A DNA stretch of 64,000 nt from Lantana camara (GCA_037501455.1 CM074863.1:14442001-14506000); one strand, 5' to 3'; numbered from the stretch's first letter, positions 37,619 to 49,739 are shown. The notes: a model not told the origin generated them from the sequence alone. Numbers and translations are program-made.

Positions 37619-38308
37619 ATGGCTGAGACGCGTTGGTGGGCGGATGTTGTTGCTGAGTACTCCGAGCAGGAGAAAGTATGGATGTTGTTGTTACGTCTGG
37701 GGACACTCCGTATACATCAGCAAAGAGATTTGAGGACTTGAAGAATTTATCACCAGAGCTGTTGAAGGGTCTGTATGTTGAAATACAGTTTGAGAAACCT
37801 ATGATGATACAAGCAATTAGTTTGCCCATGATTATGACTCCCCCACACAAGAATTTAATTGCTCAGGCTCGCAGTGGGTCTGGAAAGACTACTTGTCTTC
37901 TTCTCGGTATGTTGAGCAATATCGACCCAAAAATCATGGCTCCCCAGGCTCTCTGCATCTGCCCAATGAGGGAGTTAGCCATTCAGGTTAGTCTAACTAT
38001 CTAATGACATGTTTGTCTCAGTTATACTTTCTTTTACGAATATGGAGTTATCTTGCAAATAAAAACTTATTATGTTGTAGAATATGGAAGTGCTTTTAAG
38101 GATGGGGAAGTTCACTGGAATAATCTCAGAATTTGCTATACCGCCCGATATATTTGCAGATACATCGAACTACGTTTTGATTCGGGAGAGGCCACCTATA
38201 ACGACTCAAGTTATTATTGGCACGCCGGGTACAATAACAAAATTTATGTTAGCCAAAAAAATCAGCATGTGTCAAATGAAGATTCTCGTCTTTGATGAGG
38301 CGGACCAC
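37619..38308 (+). pseudogene. DBP5/LOS4-like DEAD-box RNA helicase, copy 1 (truncated)
   Basis: LOS4/DBP5-type helicases act in mRNA export at the nuclear pore. Exon 1 (37619-37986) starts MAETRWWADVV and includes SGDTPYTSAKRFEDL, the Q-motif region, motif I (SGSGKTTC) and a PMRELAIQ motif Ia. The intron is 37987-38080 (GT-AG). Exon 2 (38081-38308) breaks off right after the DEAD motif (VFDEADH). Compared with copy 2 it lacks one T near 37678, which puts the first 20 codons out of frame. It is therefore both shifted and truncated. The break is followed by a filler repeat and unrelated DNA. Confidence 0.85.
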
Positions 38309-38332
38309 AAAATTTATGTTAGCCAAAAAAAT
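38237..38332. repeat. 26-bp direct repeat at the helicase break point
   Basis: The 26 bases at 38237-38262 (around TTTATGTTAGCC) recur exactly at 38307-38332, joining the helicase break to the segment shared with 18221-19170. It looks like filler DNA copied from 70 bases upstream during end joining. Confidence 0.85.
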
Positions 38333-38854
38333 GACATTTAGGTCCTCATATTTTAAAATTTTTAATTAATATGACAATATTGTTAACTATTATTTATCAT
38401 AATTTAATAATTATATTAATATAATTATAAAATATATATTAATATAAAAGTTAATTTTAATATGTTTAAATAATAGTTAATTTGCAAACGTAATAAATGT
38501 GCCGAGTTACTAGTTTTAATAAATGTAGAGTATTTCTTAGCATCTCTGTGTCGGTTACATCATATCTATGGTTTAGATTTGTTTTGGAAACCCTTCCAAT
38601 GGATGACATCCATGGAATTTTGACAAATTTTTCGTGATAGTAATAGTACTATGGAAAAATTTTAGTTCAAATAAAGTATAAAGACAAATTATGGTCCCAA
38701 TTTCAATTTTCATTTAGTCCAATAGAATAATATGCAACATAAATAAATACAAATAATATTAATTATAATATTATGTTGAAGTTTCAAAATATGGTGGAGA
38801 AATGGAGATCAAGCTAGATTCGAGAGTAGCATTAGTTGTTCTGAAAATATATTA
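38328..38854 (+). repeat. second copy of the segment at 18221-19170
   Basis: Same orientation and order as 18221-19170, with about 390 central bases missing. Similarity is roughly 85-90% by eye, including TGGAAACCCTTCC and ATGGATGACATCCATGGAAT. No coding content. It ends where the next MITE is inserted. Confidence 0.78.
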
Positions 38855-39260
38855 TAGAGATAAAGATTTTCGCACATCCGAACTATGACCCTTTTGGCAT
38901 TTCACCATCCCAACTATTTTTCACCCGAAACTGCCATCTAAACTTTCAATTCCTGACAAACCACCATCCCACAGCGGTTTTGACCCTTTTTTGAGCGGTT
39001 TTGACTCTTTTTTCAGCGATTTTGGATGTTTTAACACATAATCTATGGAAAAATAACAAAGAGAGACATATTTACATGTGTTAAAACATCCAAAACCGCT
39101 GAAAAAAGAGTCAAAACCGCTCAAAAAAGGGTCAAAACCGCTGTGGGATGGTGGTTTGTCAGGAATTGAAAGTTTAGATGGCGGTTTCGGGTGAAAAATA
39201 GTTGGGATAGTGAAATGCGAAAAGGGTCATAGTTCGGATGGGCGAAAATCTTTATCTCTA
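38855..39260. mobile_element. fold-back MITE, about 406 bp
   Basis: Near-perfect inverted repeat with arms of about 190 bp, ends TAGAGATAAAGATTTTCGC and its inverse. Inner arms repeat ACCGCTCAAAAAAGG-like motifs. The flanks fit a TA target duplication, suggesting a Tc1/mariner-type (Stowaway-like) origin. Confidence 0.8.
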
Positions 39261-40265
39261 TATTGAGTACTCCGAGCAGGAGAAAGTATTGGATGTTGCT
39301 GTTACGTCTGGGGACACTCCGTATACATCAGCCAAGAGATTTGAGGACTTGAAGAATTTATCACCGAAGCTGTTGAAGGGTCTATATGTTGAAATGCAGT
39401 TTGAGAAACCCACGATGATACAGGCAATTAGTTTGCCCATGATCATGACTCCCCCACACAAGAATTTAATTGCTCATGCTCGCAATGGGTCTGGAAAGAC
39501 TACTTGTCTTCTTCTCGGTATGTTGAGCAGTATCGACCCAAAAATCATGGCTCCCCAGGCTCTCTGCATCTGCCCAACGAGGGAGTTAGCCATTCAGGTT
39601 AGTCTAACTATCTAATGACATGTTTATCTCAGTTATACTTTCTTTTACGAATATGAAGTTATCTTGCAAATAAAAACTCATTATGTTGCAGAATATGGAA
39701 GTGCTTTTGAGGATGGGGAAGTTCACTGGAATAACCTCAGAATTAGCTATACCGCCCGATATATTTGCAGATATGTCAAACTACGTTTTGATTCGGGAGA
39801 GGCCACCTATAGCGGCTCAAGTTATTATTGGCACGCCGGGTACAATACGAAAATTGATGTTAGCGGAAAAAATCAGCATGTGTCAAATGAAGATTCTTGT
39901 CTTTGATGAGGCGGACCACATGTTGGCAGAGGATGGCTACCCATATATTTCTGGATGTATTTCTGTGAAGATAGTGAAGCCTATTGCAAAAGCCACCAAA
40001 CTCAATTGCCAGGTGCTTCTCTTCTCTGCTACTTTTGATGAAGCTGTCAGAGCCTTTGCATCAACAATAGTTGAGGAGATTTTTTTTTGTCAGAGATACC
40101 AATCAAATGTTTGTCAAAACGCTGCCTTTAGATTCCGTGAAACAATACAAGGTGCATTGTCCGCCGGATGAGCGTTCAAAGATTATGGTGACAGAAGTTA
40201 TACTTGAATTCGGGGAAAGGGTTAACCAGACAATTATATTTGTTCGCACGAGGGATAGTGCAAGT

Positions 40266-40750
40266 TGTAAGAAATTTTTGTCAAGATCAACATCATGAAT
40301 TTAGAACACCAATATAATCGAGAGTGTAAATATACCTGATTTTCGCCTATTGAATTGAATATGATATTTACCGATCTTGTTGGGCAATTTCACTTGGTAT
40401 GCTCGACTTCTTGATCTCTCGTAATCCCCAAATCAACACCTCAGCCTAGGTCTTCCTCTCCTTCTCTCACAACGGCAGTTGACAGCTTAATGGGAAAGCA
40501 ATATCAGAACGTGGAGTGGAGAGGGGACCTAACCATCAATAAATATAACCCTAGAAGCCCTCCCATCACGGGCCTTCTAGAGTGGGCCTACACCAGCTGT
40601 CAGACCACGCTGCTAACATCAAGGCTTTAACAATAGTGGGTCAAACCAATAAGCCTGATAAGTCTTGTCCCATTAACCGTATTTATTTAGCCCGTTTTAC
40701 TTTTAATACAATCATCAATTAATAGAAGTCCAATAAGAAATATTCTTACA
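40266..40750 (-). repeat. 3' LTR of the copia element
   Basis: Plus-strand left LTR. It differs from its partner by about 30 inserted bases near 40620-40650 and a few substitutions. A GTGGGAGAC polypurine stretch adjoins it. Confidence 0.9.
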
Positions 40751-42047
40751 GTCTCCCACTGGACAATATTAATTGAAGTTTTTTACTCCAAAAAGACAAA
40801 AGAAAAATGACACTATTTTTAAAATTAACTCTCGGGCTAAATTACACAAAACAGTTTTGACTGTGGCCACAGATTTTAAAAGATAATACGGTAACAGACA
40901 AGACTTTAAACAATCCGGTCCGACGAAAGTTACCAAATATCGGATCATGGCGATAATTGCATCTTTTATTGATGCAAGACCTTCCATGGTCACAAATACC
41001 AGCAATTTCCACTGACATTGATTCAGACGTGGTGGTGTAGCAAGAAATAGCATCAAAATATGACCCCAAATATTGCTATTTCATTGTCAGTCCTCCGATT
41101 TTCTTGTAAGATACGAATTTCTGCACGATATGAAATTGCAAGAAAATCTAATTTCCTTATCATATATGGTCTCGGAAGCAATATGAAACCCAAAGGAAAT
41201 TACAGTTCTCTTGTTAGATATGGATTTCTAAAACAACATGAAATCCCAAGAAAACTCAACAACTTCTCAGGAAGTTATATATGTCTCATTCAATGCCCAA
41301 TATACAATATGGTGTGTTTATGAGACATACCCAACATTTCTTAAGAACAATACCCAATCTTAAGATAAATATACATGCGAGACACACAACTTAATCATGT
41401 GCAAATATAAGAATCATTAATGAGTCATAAATAGTCTCGCGTTGAGTGCACGTAAGATATTCAGAATGCATATTTTATTCGCATTATGAATATAAACAAA
41501 TCACATAGACTAATACGCACATTGTAAGATGCACTCACATATTCTCTTGTCAAAATATCAAGAGATTTCATACTAGCATAGGTAATATGCTATGTCAAAA
41601 TAAGGTCACATCAGTTTCATGTATGGAGTAACATTATCACTATTGACAAGTAGTATATCATCATCATAAAACATAAGAGATGTACTTGTACTCCCACTGA
41701 TTCAATAATCATCACATATCTACGTGAAAATTATGGATATCTATCGACAATTAGCAACTAGAGCCAGAAAACAGTATGCTCCTCAATAGGCCAATCAAAT
41801 ATGTCTTTTCAACCAAAATAATTGTCCTCGTCAAGCTTCTTCATAAGAAACCACTTATTTAGACAAAACCATATCAATACGGAAACTAGGAGAGTTAATC
41901 ACCAAACATAAGTCTCCTATTTTGTGACGTGTGTTTTTCTACTAAATAAAACTTACAAAAAGTCACAGTGAATTAATCAATGTTCCAAAATTCACTTTCA
42001 AAATATTTTCTTTCTCAAACCTACTAACCAATATGCACATGTAGGTT

Positions 42048-42165
42048 ATATAAAGTACCGATCTATCTCAGGGTCTCGTGAAATAATAATAATAATAAAG
42101 TAGGTTATATAAAGTACCGATCTATCTCAGGGTCTCGTGAAATAATAATAATAATAATAATCAAG
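42048..42165. repeat. two-copy tandem duplication of about 60 bp in the copia interior
   Basis: GTAGGTTATATAAAGTACCG followed by ATCTATCTCAGGGTCTCG and an ATA/AAT run occurs twice in succession. Confidence 0.8.
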
Positions 42166-43817
42166 TTTATTATTTTCAAGATATTTCACTAAAATAGCAA
42201 GACATTCCAATAATTGATATATGAGTGTCTCAAATACTTGGTCTGTTAGCTAATGACCAACACTGACTGAGAAAAGATCACGTTTCATAAAAGTCATGGG
42301 TTGTTTCAATTATTCCATGACAAAAAACTTTTATCTTTCACAATTTTCAAGAAATTATTAAAAACTAATATATCCACATTCATCCCCTTTTTTAAATAAT
42401 TTCTTTGAAATCAAGTTTTGACAGAAACAATTGTGAAAGAACTCCCACATATCTAGATAAATTAAACACTAGTCTGAGTTCATGATAGTATGAACTCCCA
42501 CACATCTAGATGAGTTAAAATTGAACCAAGATCAATTTGATAACGGAATAACAATCATTCCCAAAAAATCAATAAATGCAAGATATCTTTATTCAAATAA
42601 ATTTTAAGATACTTGCTGACCAGGATCTTAAAGTGAAAGAACTCAATATATAAATAATAAATTTATCTTAAAAGAGTTTACTATTTCTTTCACACATTCA
42701 TATCACATATTGGGAATCAAGCTAGTAGTGGAGATCAAAATTTAAAATTACTAGACATACCTAAAACATCATGTCATTTCAGGTTTAACCAATATCAGTA
42801 TGCATATGACAAAAATCAAATATTTGAATCAAGCAATAGTCAAATAAATTGCAAGATCAAATCATTTTAAATATTGCATACTAACCCAAAACTGACAATT
42901 TTACATATATTTGGTGAAGAATTATGTTCAAGTTTGAATACAAGAACTTCGTTTTACTCCCATACATAAGAGTCAAAACATAACTTATACAAGTACTGAA
43001 AGTATATGTTGAATGTTACTCGTGTCAATTCATTTGGAACTAGACACGACAGATATAGTAACAATTTAAGGTGAAACTCCGTCAAATTCTTTCAATAAAT
43101 GCGGAATTTTAGAATTTGACATTTTTTCCAATATCATTATAGCTTCCATAAATTATATTTAAAATGACTTACTCAACTATTTTGAAAACACTTTGGAAAA
43201 TAATTTTCTTTATATCTCAAGAAAAGTATCTTGAAAACAAGACTAAAAATTGAGTAAAGCCGCCATTAGAGTATAGAAAAATCTCTAATTCATAATGTAA
43301 CAAATATGGCGGAACAATTAAGTTACACATAGTCAGAGAATATGGTTCACAAATCTAAAAGTTTAAGGAATCTTTCAACCTTAAACCAACTGCAAGATTC
43401 TTGCTAATGTGACACAAACACTAAAAATCAATTAACTAAAATTTTGCATAAGAAAAGAAAATCCTACATAAATCATAAAAATATCAACTTTAGGGAATTT
43501 TAAAAGCAACTTCATGCCCATAATTAGCCTACAATTAACAATACATTGTGGCAAATCTTATATTTTAGACTTATAATTTTACTTGTCTCAAGTAAATTCT
43601 CATATAGCCTAAAATCAAACAATTAACAGTATTGTTTCATATACCAAGGCAAGAAAACTACTCAACCAAAGAGTATTAATTTTTCATCTCTGCTAATAGA
43701 CAATAAAGTATCTTGTCACAGGCACAATTCATATAAATGCAGAGTAATTATGCCACATAAACACTTATTCAAATAAGCTGGAACCAACATAGCTTATTCA
43801 TGAGAAAATCAACACTT

Positions 43818-44486
43818 GTCATGACGAACTCCCCTTTGGGCAGAGTTTATCACACAAATGATATTTTCTCCATGCAAGAACGGTACAAGAATATTCTAAT
43901 TTTCGAAAAGTTGAATCCTTTGGGAGAACAAACCCTCTAAATTAGTAAATTCCAGTCAATATGCTCTGCATGAATAGTTCAAAATATCTATGCATATAAA
44001 CTCCATTTAACAAGTGAGGATATATTTTGTCATCATAAGAATTCCTCAATATTCATGTGATATGTCATGCACGTTTCAATATAGGACATTTGATGACATG
44101 AGATCATATAACATACAGATGATGGAGTTCAACATATTATTGTGTATACTTCAAACTATGTATTCAAAAACATTACTATTTAAACTCATAGTAATAATAT
44201 GGGAGACCATGAATGCAACATATTATGATCAATAGACAATCAATAAGAATAAGCCTAGAAAATATAGCTTTATTCTATAGAGAGTCCAGGGTGTCATGAC
44301 AAACTCCCCTTTGGGCAGAGTATGTCATACGTAATAGGCCCCTCCGTGCAAAACAGTATAGAAATACCTCAATGTTCGAAAATCGCTTCCTTTGGGTAAC
44401 TAAATTTTCTTGATTGATGCACCCTATCAATATGTTTTGCACAAATAAAATAAAATTATCATACATATCTCACCCCCTTTGGGCAG
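43818..44486. repeat. diverged repeats around a CTCCCCTTTGGGCAG core in the copia interior
   Basis: ACTCCCCTTTGGGCAGAGT occurs at 43828-43846 and 44303-44321, with a third partial core at 44472-44486. The roughly 170 bases after the first two also resemble each other. No coding function. Confidence 0.6.
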
Positions 44487-46678
44487 GTAAGAATGCATAA
44501 TAATTCATTCACTCGAAATACGCATGTTCTGAATTTTACAAGTCTTCATAAATAGAACACTTTGGTGTAACTATCTACTTAAACTCAGTAAATTAAGAAC
44601 ATAGCCGAGTTCAAATAGATTGCCCAAATTGCACACGGACGAAATGTATGCAATTACTCCCACAAAATAAAGTACGAAAACTATGTACTTTTGGAAGTTA
44701 TCTATAATATACTATGTTGCATGCAAATTATTTTCCCAAGATCCAATTTGTTTGAGTACTCGTGTAAAGCAGTCGATAAAAATAATTCGATTCCAATCAA
44801 TATGATCAAATATGTTAACTTTACATCACATTCACCTTTTATGAAAACTTAGTGAACAATGAACAATTTAATCTCAATACAATTATCATTCAATATAAAA
44901 TATTTGATCACATATACCTCAAATTGAATCGACAAGAGCACAAGGGACAACTAACCTTCCAAAGCATATTCTCATTTGCATGAACTCAAGAGGCTTGATA
45001 TCAAAAGACCCCATCGGCTGCAAATGCCCTGACTTTCCATGCTACTATAAAACATATTATCTTGATCCTTATGAATATTGTCTGCAATTTTTCAAGACAC
45101 CTTGACAAAAGAAACCTTTAAGTGTATCCTTTAAGGGTGTCTGGTGCACAAACTCAACAAAACAAACATAAGTTATTTCACCCAAAATCATAAGTAGACA
45201 TTCTGGATCAATGTTTACTTATCATCAAGCAAGAGAAATTAAATATGCACCAAGATCAAGACTTAATTTCTCTCTACAAGGTGTAGGTTCTGTCATATTG
45301 AGAAAATTTACATAATCAATGGTAAGCAACAATTAATGTTACATATTTGTCATGATATTCACGAACCACCTCACATGTGTGCCGTTTAAATACTTTGTAT
45401 CGGCACCATAAAAAGCTTTGTATTAAACTTACCATCTGAAAACATAACCATAAAACATGTTGATTTGAGGTCGGGTCATTAATTCCCTAGGTTAATAAAT
45501 GGCTTTTGCAAAGATAACTAGGGAAACAAAGTCTGTAAAAGCAGCAACTAATATGAATTTAGAATTAATGCATAGCATAGAATTTATTAAGAATGATCAT
45601 AAAAGACAAGCCAGGTAAAATCTTGTTAAAATTAATCCCACATAGCGTTGAAATTTATTCAGAAAATACATCCCCAAAATATTAATTTTCACGGAATGTT
45701 AATGAGAAGGAAGAAAGATAAAACGCTAACTAGAATCCACATATTACACAACCACCATGAGTCAAGATTACAATATTAATTTTATACTGATAGTCCAAGC
45801 AAACTCATCAAACTTGTTCCAACATTCGCATATGATGTTTTTTAAATCTCATATGCCCTCCAATAATTAATAAGGATTAATATAAAATATAAGGGATTAG
45901 TATATAATATTCACTGTGCCCAAAAAGGTTACTAGTTCATAACTAATCTGAACTATAATTCTAATAGAATTCCAATCCAATTTAAACTCTAAACATGTAT
46001 TCGAAAAGAAGTTTTTTCTCGCTTTGTGCTAAAAGGACGTTTCACTATTTCCGTAATGATCCATAAGTTGGTGATCACAAGATTATTTACACAAATACAT
46101 ATCTTTTTGTTCATAGAACCTGATGTTCTAAATTCAAAACAAATAATCTCATGAATAAAGGAAATTGAAACAAAATGTTATCTACTTAATGCTTTCTTGC
46201 TTACAGGTCATATAGATAGCAATGATTCATGTCCCAACATGCCACTGACCAAACATCCAAAGTCAAATAGCCGAAGGAAATATAAATTATTATTCTACCG
46301 TTCATGTTATTTATCATTGGGTCCCGAAAAGGAAAAGGAAGAATTAATTGCCCAGCACTAATTGCAAACAAAATTAATAAACATGAGTTCGAGATTAACA
46401 CCTAAATAGATCCCCAGACAATCGAACAATGATTTATACAAGGAAAATTCATATGAAACAACGCTGCACATGTATCATATATTTTCAACAATAATTTTAA
46501 CGCATGGGTGGGGGTCATAGCAACGAAATAATAGGGGACGAAATTTAAATTTCCTAAATTTAGAGAACACCATATATATCAAAATTACGGATTTGATGTG
46601 ATTGAAATTTTTGAATCCATAATCTGATATTCATATTAATTATATACTCAAAATTAGGATTCTAAATTCATAGATGTT

Positions 46679-46691
46679 GGCTCTGATACCA
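46679..46691 (-). other. copia primer binding site (tRNA-iMet)
   Basis: TGGTATCAGAGCC on the minus strand, separated from the LTR by two bases. It sets the element's orientation. Confidence 0.88.
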
Positions 46692-46693
46692 AC

Positions 46694-47146
46694 TGTAAGA
46701 AATTTTTGCCAAGATCAACATCATGAATTTAGAACACCAATATAATCGAGAGTGTAAATATACCTGATTTTCACCTTGAATTGAATATGATATTTACCGA
46801 TCTTGTTGGGCAATTTCACTTGGTATGCTCGACTTCTTGATCTCTCGTAATCCCCAAATCAACACCTGAGCCTAGGTCTTCCTCTCCTTCTCTCACAACG
46901 GCAGTTGACAGCTTAATGGGAAAGCAATATCAGAACGTGGAGTGGAGAGGGGACCTAACCATCAATAAATATAACCCTAGAAGCCCTCCCATCACGGGCC
47001 TTCTAGAGTGGGCCTACACCAGCTGTCAGACCACGCTGCTAACATCAAGCCTGATAAGTCTTGTCCCATTAACCGTATTTATTTAGCCCGTTTTACTTTT
47101 AATACAATCATCAATTAATAGAAGTCCAATAAGAAATATTCTTACA
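46694..47146 (-). repeat. 5' LTR of the copia element
   Basis: 453 bp, TG...CA ends, next to the primer site. Confidence 0.9.
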
Positions 47147-47351
47147 CAAGTATGCTGCATAAATCATTAGTTGAGCTCGGCTACAAAGTTGCTACAATTC
47201 ATGGTGATTTGAGGCAAGAGGATAGAGATAAAATTATAGAAGAATCGACTGGAGTTCTGATTTCGACGGTTCTTCTTGGTCGAGGCTTTGATCAGCAAAA
47301 TGTCAATTTGGTTGTCTATTTTGACCCTCCGGTGAAATATGATATGCTTAG

Positions 47352-47352
<1 letters not shown>

Positions 47353-47424
<72 letters not shown>
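47353..47424. repeat. (GAGCCT)12 hexanucleotide repeat in helicase coding sequence
   Basis: Twelve perfect GAGCCT units encoding Glu-Pro repeats, in the place of the single GEPD-like stretch that precedes helicase motif VI. Confidence 0.92.
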
Positions 47425-47426
<2 letters not shown>

Positions 47427-47627
47427 TGTTTACTTACATTGGGTTGGAGGAGGCTTTGGCCGAAAAGCTGTTGTGTTCAACTTGCTTGGTGATGCTAAAG
47501 ATGATTTGATAATGCACAGGATAATGGAGAAATACTTCAACTTTCAAATAACTGAGGTGACTCCATGGGATAGCGCAAAGGAATATGAAGTTGTTTTAAA
47601 TAACGCAGGGCTAGGCCTAGGAGCCTA

Positions 47628-48491
47628 GGAATATGACCGTAGAGCGCTTCGTGAAGTAGTGTAATGCATCTGATCATACAATTTGAAGCGATGTAAGATT
47701 TATTCCTATCAATAATGGCTAAATAAATACAGTTAATAAAATATGACTTATCATACCTGTTTTATTGATTCACTATGGTTAAGAGTTTGATGTTAGTTGA
47801 CATGGTTCGACGACTAATGTTGGTTCATTCTAAAAAAAAGCTCGTAATGGAAGGACTCCCAAAATTATATATATTGATGGTTCTCTATCCGCTCTTCAAT
47901 GTCTATTGATGCTTTCCCATCAAAACTATCAATTATTTGTGAGAGGAGCGTAATGATATTTAATTTAATTATCACTTATATCTATACTGGTGGCTACATT
48001 GGTATTGATATTAGCGTCCTATATCTATGAATTTAAAATACCAATTTGTTATATATATTCATCGAATTTATTTGATGGTTTGATGTCCCAAAAATACTCT
48101 CACGTCCCAAAAATAAGGATGTGACCTACAGTACCATCCGACAACTTAAAATCCTTTTAAACCATGAAACTAAGAAACATTTAATCTAAGTATACTAGTA
48201 GACAAACAAAATTTTTCATTAAAAACTAAAAACCAAATATTTCATGGTACAAAACATCTAAATTCAAAAATATAGTTTCTCAAATATGCTTAAGTCATTG
48301 GTATCTTTTCGTAACAAAACCAAATCCTAATCGAATCAGGCAATAACAAAAATAAATAAAAGAAATTAATAAAGAAATCGGGTATTATCTTATTAGAACA
48401 TCTTGTTACCTTCCCAGTGTGTCTCAAACCCTAGAAGAAAAAACCTAGCATCCTTTGTCATCCGCCCCGTTGCCGATTTCAGATCTGGAAG
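47628..48491. other. intergenic, no gene seen
   Basis: AT-rich spacer. The 3' part should hold the promoter and 5' UTR of the RING-like gene at 48492. No clear repeat was found. Confidence 0.4.
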
Positions 48492-49223
48492 ATGGAGGAA
48501 AACCATAATTTTGGGTACGAACATCGCTATGAATTTAGGTTGAATGATCGTATAATTCCCCGATCTAACTTCAGCCGATCGATCGAAGGGAAAGGGAGAG
48601 TTTTTGCATTCGAGGTCAGAACCAAGTTCATCTTCAGGCCAACCGAAGGAGAAGAAGAGATAATGGGTTCGGAGAGATTACTTGGCGCCGTGAAAGAAAC
48701 TAATAAGGACGAGTGGTTGAATTGTATGATGTACCGCAGGCTAATGGATTATTGGCTTTCTCATGATGGATCTTTGAAATTTACTGACGAGGCGATGTCT
48801 TTCGCCAGAGAAAAGGCGGCGTACGAACCGAGTCGTGATGTCATCCCCGTTGTCGTGGATTTTGATGTTTGCACCGTGCAGCAGCAGGGGGAGGCGGTTG
48901 CTGCCGCCCTGGACAGGGCAATCAGGCCGGAGAACATGGTGCCAGTCTATGTGTCCTCACCGCGAGTGTTTTGCCCCCCAGAGCCAGGGAGGAATCCAAG
49001 GCCGGTGGTTAGTACGTTTTCCCTGTGTCATTTGATCGGTCTAGACTATGTTAGAGTTGAAAATGTCGATGAGGGGCTCAAACTGATGGTCGCATGCAGA
49101 ATTTGTGGGCGTATTCCGACATTGGGGACTCAAATATGTCATCTTAAATGCAAACATGCTTTCCACTATCATTGTGTAGTGAATTGGCTGCTTGACTCAA
49201 TGTTGCATATTCCTCAAATATGA
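48492..49223 (+). CDS. RING-type protein with incomplete finger, 243 aa
   Basis: An N-terminal domain of about 200 residues that I do not recognise is followed by a RING-like C-terminus: CRICG (first Cys pair), then CKHAFHYHCVVNWLLDS (Cys-x-His-x2-His-x2-Cys). The final Cys-Pro-x-Cys pair is missing: after LLDS the frame reads MLHIPQI and stops. The truncation lies at a 15-bp inverted repeat (49198-49212 and 49258-49272). Without the last zinc ligands the finger should not fold normally, so this is either a broken gene or one whose last exon lies elsewhere. It may once have been an E3 ubiquitin ligase. Confidence 0.6.
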   Translation: MEENHNFGYEHRYEFRLNDRIIPRSNFSRSIEGKGRVFAFEVRTKFIFRPTEGEEEIMGSERLLGAVKETNKDEWLNCMMYRRLMDYWLSHDGSLKFTDEAMSFAREKAAYEPSRDVIPVVVDFDVCTVQQQGEAVAAALDRAIRPENMVPVYVSSPRVFCPPEPGRNPRPVVSTFSLCHLIGLDYVRVENVDEGLKLMVACRICGRIPTLGTQICHLKCKHAFHYHCVVNWLLDSMLHIPQI

Positions 49224-49272
49224 ATTTGAAACTTTTATTGTTGAAAATTTTAATTGAGAATATGCAACATTG
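49198..49272. repeat. 15-bp inverted repeat at the RING gene end
   Basis: CAATGTTGCATATTC and its exact inverse 45 bases apart; pairing extends a few more bases with one bulge. It could form a hairpin spanning the stop codon. Confidence 0.75.
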
Positions 49273-49739
49273 TGAAGGAGTATACTGTATTTTGACTCTA
49301 GTTACTAATTATTGATTGATATTCATAATTTTAACATAAATATGTGATGATTATTAAATTAGTGAGAGTACATTTATATCTTTTATGTCCACTTAATGTG
49401 TCATCCCGCTTTCACTAACGTGTCTATTTAATCACCCTTCACATTCACACTTTGTCTCCCGTCAACTCATTTATTACACTACAACGATATGTTAGGAGTT
49501 CGGTTCCCTGACTATAGGGACGAAACAGTTATTCACAAAATACCACTTGAGATGATATAATTTAGCGAGAAATATAATTAATATAATCAAAGGCAGATTT
49601 CAATTCTTGACTATAGACAAAGAAAAATTCAATCACCTTAAACTTCATTATCTTGCCCCCTATACTCTCACTCTTGCCCTTATGCTCTCAACCATCTTAT
49701 TCCGAGGTAGGATAAGAGACTGAGATATGACAGTGCTTA
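49273..49739. other. intergenic, no gene seen
   Basis: AT-rich spacer between the RING-like gene and the hAT-like element, with no ORF or repeat of note. Confidence 0.4.

Larger units (their letters stand above)
40266..47146 (-). mobile_element. Ty1/copia LTR retrotransposon, coding region dead, 5-bp target duplication
   Basis: 6881 bp, flanked by CAAGT (40261-40265, 47147-47151). LTRs TGTAAGAA...TTCTTACA lie at 40266-40750 (485 bp) and 46694-47146 (453 bp). They are nearly identical apart from about 30 extra bases in the left copy and a few substitutions. A primer site TGGTATCAGAGCC (minus, 46679-46691) lies two bases from the right LTR and a polypurine stretch GTGGGAGAC adjoins the left LTR at 40751, so the element reads on the minus strand. 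The internal 5.9 kb has no usable ORF. A relic RT motif (FYDDDILLV, about 41644-41670, minus) matches the copia YVDD region. Confidence 0.92.
39238..47627 (+). pseudogene. DBP5/LOS4-like DEAD-box RNA helicase, copy 2, split by a copia element
   Basis: The helicase core lacks the native N-terminus. An ATG at 39238 inside the MITE end reads in frame into EYSEQEKVLDV. Coding parts: to 39597 (motif I NGSGKTTC, PTRELAIQ), 39692-40265 (TPGTI, VFDEADHML, LLFSAT) and 47152-47627 (IHGDL, STVLLGRGFDQQNVNLVVY). A frame change occurs at the T9 run near 40080-40090. The copia element lies between 40265 and 47152; the frame continues exactly across the CAAGT target duplication. Motif V lacks the usual Asp, and motif VI (HRxGRxGR) is reduced to HWVGGGFGR. 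The normal EPD stretch has expanded into 12 Glu-Pro repeats. Dead gene, related to copy 1. Confidence 0.87.
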
